Part shown: positions 44,540 to 64,000 of the stretch, piece by piece
Numbering within the stretch: the first letter of the stretch is position 1
Layout of the letters: each line of letters opens with the position of its first letter
Source of the DNA: Coffea arabica
Lineage: Eukaryota; Streptophyta; Magnoliopsida; Gentianales; Rubiaceae
NCBI RefSeq assembly: GCF_036785885.1
Contig: NC_092312.1
Span: 25,996,001-26,060,000 of the forward strand
Reading direction: 5' to 3'
Length of the DNA stretch: 64,000 bases
Notes under the pieces: generated by a model
Database searches by the model: none
What the model was told of the DNA's origin: nothing
Seen by the model: the letters and a program-made list of their open reading frames with translations, nothing else
Translations under genes and position numbers: made by a program

Positions 44540-45215
44540 AAATAACTTACAGACCCAACAGACCCAACGGGGAAATGAATAAAGATATAGAATTTCTTGG
44601 ACCATGTATAAAATTTTTTGCAGTTAATTTATTTAATATTGTAAGTTTATTATGGTAAATAATTTTGCACAAAATCTTATTATTGAGTGTGCTTTTATGA
44701 GATCTAGATGTTATGAGAAAAATAATGCATATCGTGTTGTTTGTATCATATATTTTTTACAATTTAAATTTTGAGGCTAATTTTTTTTAGACAAATCTAG
44801 CCTTGAATATATTGGCAGTTGAACATATTGGATCACTACAAACAAATTGAATCAACTTGTGAGTGCTTGACGAGCTCGAGCAAACCTTTGAGCATTCCAA
44901 AGATACTCAATTCAAAGGCTGGCAAGTCTAATAGTTAACTTATTTGATATTTTATGTTTTATTGATACAAGTGTAATGTCTATTTTATTTGGTGATACTA
45001 GTGTATGGTGTATGGTGTACGGTGTACCCGCTTTCACCTTTATGCCTCCTTTGTAGACAAACTTGGTCCCCGCCAAACAGTGGCGCCACAATAATTTGAC
45101 TCGTACTAGTGCTTGGATTGTACATAACTGATTGTGTTTCGATTGAGATAATTTGAAGGAAAAAAAAATTTGCCTTACAGTGGCATCACAAAAATTTGCC
45201 TTATAAATTTCAATC

Positions 45216-45444
45216 ACCTTTTTATATTTTCAATCATATTTTTATCTCACATAAATCACATCACAAAAAGTGCTACAGTAATTATCTCAAATAAACTTTT
45301 ATCCAACAATTCCATCTTATTTACACACTGATTTACTTGTATCATTAACACATTTTTCAATCGTCTTTTATCTTACATATATCACATCAAAAAAGTACTA
45401 TAATATTATTATTTTTACAAAATTGTCTCAAATAATTTACTATC
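45216..45444. mobile_element. Two diverged MITE remnants related to 44361-44539
   Basis: 45216-45310 and about 45316-45444 both repeat the interior CATCACAAAAAGT(G/A)CTA and the CTCAAATAA(T/A)-type ends. The second one is interrupted by the solo LTR and ends with CAAACAC at 47084. Confidence 0.5.
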
Positions 45445-47078
45445 TGACAGGGTGTCGAGAGTGTGCAATAATAATAATAAAAATTTAAATACCACTAAAA
45501 GTAGTCCATAATTAATCCTAGGTACTGGAGTAGGGACTCTAGATGTGCAATGGATTACTTGATTCACCCTGGTCTCGAAGAGTTTGCTTAATCCGATATA
45601 CCAGAATTAATTAGTTGACAAAATTTACTAAATAGTAGACAGTGACAAGTAGGGTCGTCTCCTCAGGGATTGGGGATATTTGTCTCTTTGAGATTCCAAT
45701 TGGTAAAGGGGGATTTTATTGGAATGAATCTAAAAACAATTAAGCAATTCACTAAAAATAAATAATTAACTAGTACGAATATAGGCAGGAATTAAATCAA
45801 GAATAGATAAATTCTAACCAAGGATCCAACTACTCAGACGCAGTCCACTTATTCGATCATTGATGCAAGAGAGGTTCACTTAATTTATTAATAGGCTATT
45901 TATAGTCGCTGACAAAGTCTAACGACCAATTTTTCCTTAATTTATTGATAACCAATGTACGACCATTGATTATTCCTAACCAGAAAATACTCCTAGGTAC
46001 AACCATAGGAATTAATTTTCCAATTGCATTAAAATCTAGAAAAACCTAACCCCAATCAATAACATGCAACGAGGGTTATTTAAATTAGATCGCACGTTCC
46101 CCTAGTGTGTAAACACGCCAGTTGCCACGAATATTAATCAATCAAACAATTACGGATTTAATTGACTAATTTGTCAGGAGATTAATAAGTCGCATTGAAC
46201 ATCGGACCCTTAACATCCAATTAACAAAATAATCCCACGAAAATTTAAATAGACAACGTGCAAATATTAATGAATTAAGGAACGCGTAAAAACTAATTAG
46301 ATCTCATAGGTATTCGAGACTGTACCATCAAGTTGATCCTTAACTAGATGAAAAGTTTAACCATGCCGTATAAATAAATTTTCACGCAAATTAATTGATT
46401 GAAAAGGCGTCATGTAAAGCTGTCTTTTTAAAGGGGAATAATGTCGAATAGTAGGCATGCGCGTGACAAAGAAAAAGACTAAAACTATTCTAAAAAACTA
46501 AGGTTGTGTTTGAATTGCATTTTCCGTCATTTTTCATGAAAAAATTACTGTAGCAATTTGATATATATGAAGAAAAAAAGTGATAGGAAAATGTAATCAC
46601 GAAAAACGATAATATTTTCTGACGGAAACAAGCAATCCAAGCAGAGCCTAAGCCCTAAAAACTATCTTAAAAACTATTGATAAGAGCCGCTGTACGTTCT
46701 CCTTAAAAGTTAAAAGCCAAACATGACTAATGCTTCCTGCTCCGTGGTCCCCGTCGAATTGAGTGAAAGGTAACCAGAAGTCAAACTCTGCCCAATTCCC
46801 TTATTGTTTTATTGTTTCCTATTGATCCTCAGACTCCAATCTCCTAATCAGCAAAGTAAATGCAATTCCTTTTGCAGCGCCATGTGGGTCCGATTATTTG
46901 AAGTCTCAGTTATCTTCGGAAAGTTCCTCTTTTTTTTATAACTTTTTATTCTATTCTCTGAAATTAAGTCCGAATATCATATATAATCAAATATAAATAG
47001 ATATTAATAATTAAAATAATATTTGACAGGAACAAAAAAAAATTAATAATAAAATAATCAATAATTAACACCCTATCA
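45445..47078. mobile_element. Solo LTR related to the short-internal LTR element
   Basis: It starts TGACAGGGTGTC and ends CACCCTATCA, the termini of the LTRs at 19935 and 22407. Landmarks AATTTTCCAATTGC, GGGTTATTT, GCCAGTTG.CAC and AACAATTACGGATTTAAT are shared with them. An exact 5-bp duplication CTATC flanks it (45440-45444 and 47079-47083), so it is one intact insertion reduced to a single LTR by LTR-LTR recombination. It contains a Tourist-like MITE. Confidence 0.88.
46502..46648. mobile_element. Tourist-like MITE inside the solo LTR
   Basis: A TAA duplication at 46499-46501 and 46649-46651 flanks inverted ends GGTTGTGTTTGAATTGC and GGCTCTGCTTGGATTGC. 147 bp. A TAA/TTA target duplication indicates PIF/Harbinger-type mobilisation. 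Confidence 0.8.
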
Positions 47079-47083
47079 CTATC

Positions 47084-48334
47084 CAAACACAAAAGACAAA
47101 TTATTTAGTTTAGTTTAAAAGGAAAAATCCCCAAGTGCCTGCCGTGCTTACGTTTGCTTTTGGCAAATGGATGCCAGCCTACGTCAACCCATCAGCCTAC
47201 AATTTAAAGGTTAAAAAAACTCCCAATGCCGTGCTTACTGGTTCAGGGAAATTATATGTTGTCGTCAGATCAACATTCATATGGCTTTTTTTTTTTCATC
47301 GATGTTCTAAGCTACTTACCTAAGATAAATATTATAATAGCAAAAATCTAATTTTAAAACTTTTATCATAGTCCAAAAGTAGTGTGCATAAAATTGGTAG
47401 TTGATTTCTCTCGAGGAGTTGTACTCTCTTTTCAATATATTTTCTAAAAATTTTGGATTAAATCCAACTTATATGATTCAAAACTCTAGAGAGCTTTTTT
47501 ACAGGTTGAACGAATCACATGGAACTTTTGTATAAGGGATAGAACAGATATATTAAAATAAATTAATTATAAAAAACTATTTTTAGGTATATTATTTATT
47601 TATAAAATAAACGAGTATACTTCAAACACTTTAGATTTGATAATTTCTATCGTCTTTTTAATTTAGTTCAAATCAAGAGATATCGGATTAAATATTTTAA
47701 AATTACAGGAAACTTTTATGTATATTCACTTAATCTTCTTGACCTTTTCTAACCGAAGTTAGAGTTACGGCTTTTACAAACCTAAACCTCAGAAGAAATT
47801 TTAAAAGCTGATAACTTTTGGAGACTTCCTAAGAGACTTATATCTACCCAACCCAACCCGTAGGATGACAATCTCACGAGGACAAGCCACTAGGTCGGCC
47901 GCTGCTAAGAGACGAATATTCACTTAATCACAATTGACCTTTTTGTTTTTTACCCTGCGGTATTTTCAGTGGAATCCGTAGTTGTCACTTCTCACCGCCA
48001 GTGTTGAACAGTCACCGCCAAAGTTGAACATTGTGTGTTGAATAATTGATTTTCCCAATTTTAATTTGAAGTTTACTGCCAAATTCAAAATTCAAACTAT
48101 TGAAAGTTGAATTTAGTTGAAAGCACAGTCCATTAGGATGGGACAAGTCAAAAATTATATTATTTTTTTTAAAAAATCTTTACTAATTGGAACAAGCAGG
48201 TTTTACCTCCCTTGTGGTGCTTGGCGACGTGGCTCTTTTTCAGCCTCTTTATTGAGTCGCGTGACGGTATTGTTCGGGGACCGTCCATCAACCCAGTCCT
48301 GAGCTTTTCCAGATTCTTCTCACAATACTGAGCT
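47084..48334 (+). other. 5' flank of GH1-3
   Basis: No gene or clear TATA box near the ATG. Unlike the upstream regions of GH1-2 and GH1-4, it shares no obvious blocks with them, so the GH1-3 promoter is different in origin or strongly diverged. Confidence 0.5.
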
Positions 48335-54105
<5,771 letters not shown>

Positions 54106-55244
54106 TATAATCAATTGCAAAAATCGAACCCCAGTTGTCATTCCAAAATAATGTCCCCTGTAAGTGGCAAGGCTTCGACAGACAGGCTCGTGTTACTTAG
54201 TTGTCCGTATCGAAAATAATTATGCATGGTTACAAGCTATGTAAACTTTGTGCCAGAAGTTCTGTATTACTACTTGAGAGGCTTGAAATTCTGTCAGCTC
54301 CCAAATGAGGAACTCAAGAACTCTAATTCCTGAGACTTCAATTGTAACTACTAAATCCAGACCTTCTTGGCAAAAATAAATAAACTTGGTGCAGATCCTT
54401 AACACGTAAGGCTATCTTTATATTAAAAAAGCAACCCTAGAAGAAGCTGGTTTATGACTCCAACGCACGCCTAAATTCCTTCATTTTCACATGCTTCACA
54501 AGTTTTGTTCAAGAAATGCTACTAATTATCAAAAACAGTTCATTGCAACACGAAACCAATCTCTAATATTAGAGATGTTTTAATTGTTTAAGGTGGTTTG
54601 AGAGATTTAGAAAACGATTGAAATTGAAGTTCGAGTAAATTTAACATCGAAGACGGAAAAAACAAAAAGAAAAACTTCTACCAGATACAACTGAGAAAAT
54701 TTCACTAAGTACAAATTCCATCTAAAATCAGCTATTTTTCTTCTTGAGAAGATGTCCGTTTTATCCAAATAAATTTAGCTTCCAAATTAAAAAAAAAAAA
54801 AGTAAAATTTGACGTTTGACATGTAATACTATAAATTTGTTTGGCTACATAAGTTGATTTGTTTTACCTCAATTTGTAGATTTCTTGTTGTCTGATTCGT
54901 ATTCGTATTGCATTATATGCTCCCGCATAATTTTTGGTCAAAAAAATCCTCCATTAATGTGTAACACCAACCATCCATCTACCCCAAATAATTAGCTACT
55001 AAAACAGTATTCTTCTCAGTTTACTAGTGAGAATAATCTAAGTACTTTGCTTGATCGTATTCTTTAGTGCACTTCTGGCATTAATTGATGAATTCAATTC
55101 GTGATAGCAACCCGCTAACCTCTAGGTAGATAAGGACTCAATTAAATGTTCTATTACAATAGCTTAGTAAAATAGCCATGCCTGTTCAAGTGCTTCACAT
55201 TCTATTTGAAGGATTGACAGACGAAATCTTAACAATAGTCAGCT
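54106..55244 (+). other. Spacer between GH1-3 and GH1-4
   Basis: The first part resembles the GH1-2 3' flank. From about 54450 it resembles the upstream regions at 33951 and 34545. No gene. A weak TATA-like TATTTGAA is at 55203-55210. Confidence 0.6.
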
Positions 55245-63974
<8,730 letters not shown>

Positions 63975-64000
63975 GTGAGTACTCTTCTTGTTTCCACATT

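Noticed and set aside
45001..45029. Short GTGTATG/GTGTACG tandem repeats as a CRISPR- or telomere-like array
   Set aside because: Only about four 7-8 base units with no spacers; simple slippage.

Overview
The window is nuclear DNA from a flowering plant, most likely a eudicot. It has AT-rich intergenic DNA, 13-exon genes with GT-AG introns, plant-type LINEs with an RNase H domain, Athila-like Ty3/gypsy debris, PIF/Harbinger, hAT-like and Mutator-like elements, and many MITEs. An asterid is my guess from the style of the glucosidases and repeats. That is weak inference, and I did not identify the species.

The host genes are a same-strand tandem array of glycoside hydrolase family 1 (GH1) beta-glucosidases. 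GH1-1 (1444-4518) shows only exons 5-13. GH1-2 (35488-41799) and GH1-3 (48335-54105) each have 13 exons and 514 codons. GH1-4 (55245-63974) has exons 1-12 and runs off the right edge. Exons 2-12 have identical lengths wherever present (70, 59, 76, 78, 88, 268, 116, 218, 32, 103, 103 nt), and exon 13 is 166 nt in the three genes that show it, so the copies are real paralogues. A fifth copy survives as an intron 1/exon 2 relic at 29385-29935. A duplicated GH1 5' flank lies at about 32325-34530. GH1-2 and GH1-4 keep the catalytic residues. GH1-3 keeps both catalytic glutamates but has Ser in place of the sugar-binding His of the HWD motif.

The 30 kb between GH1-1 and GH1-2 is a transposon nest. 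In order it holds: a LINE reverse-transcriptase fragment split by a 3.9 kb element made of two 1,211-bp inverted arms (4907-8787); Athila-like gypsy debris on the minus strand, into which a nearly complete 6 kb LINE inserted (9841-15831, 15-bp target duplication, poly-A tail); an integrase C-terminus; a short-internal LTR element (19935-29384) whose right LTR contains a 5.6 kb PIF/Harbinger transposon; the GH1 relic; and a degenerate gag with PBS and probable LTR.

The GH1 introns and spacers also carry insertions. These are a 1.2 kb Mutator-like element in GH1-2 intron 12, a 685-bp hAT-like element in GH1-3 intron 9, a 3.1 kb non-autonomous LTR element with a nested GC-rich MITE in GH1-4 intron 1, a fold-back Mutator-like MITE in GH1-4 intron 6, and a solo LTR (45445-47078) between GH1-2 and GH1-3. 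Several insertions are confirmed by target-site duplications or by empty sites in paralogous copies in the same window.

I saw no CRISPR array, rRNA or convincing tRNA gene, and no obvious new host gene family. The most unusual items are the Ser-for-His GH1 paralogue, the long inverted repeat, and the chimeric junction that joins an LTR to a GH1 exon/intron boundary.
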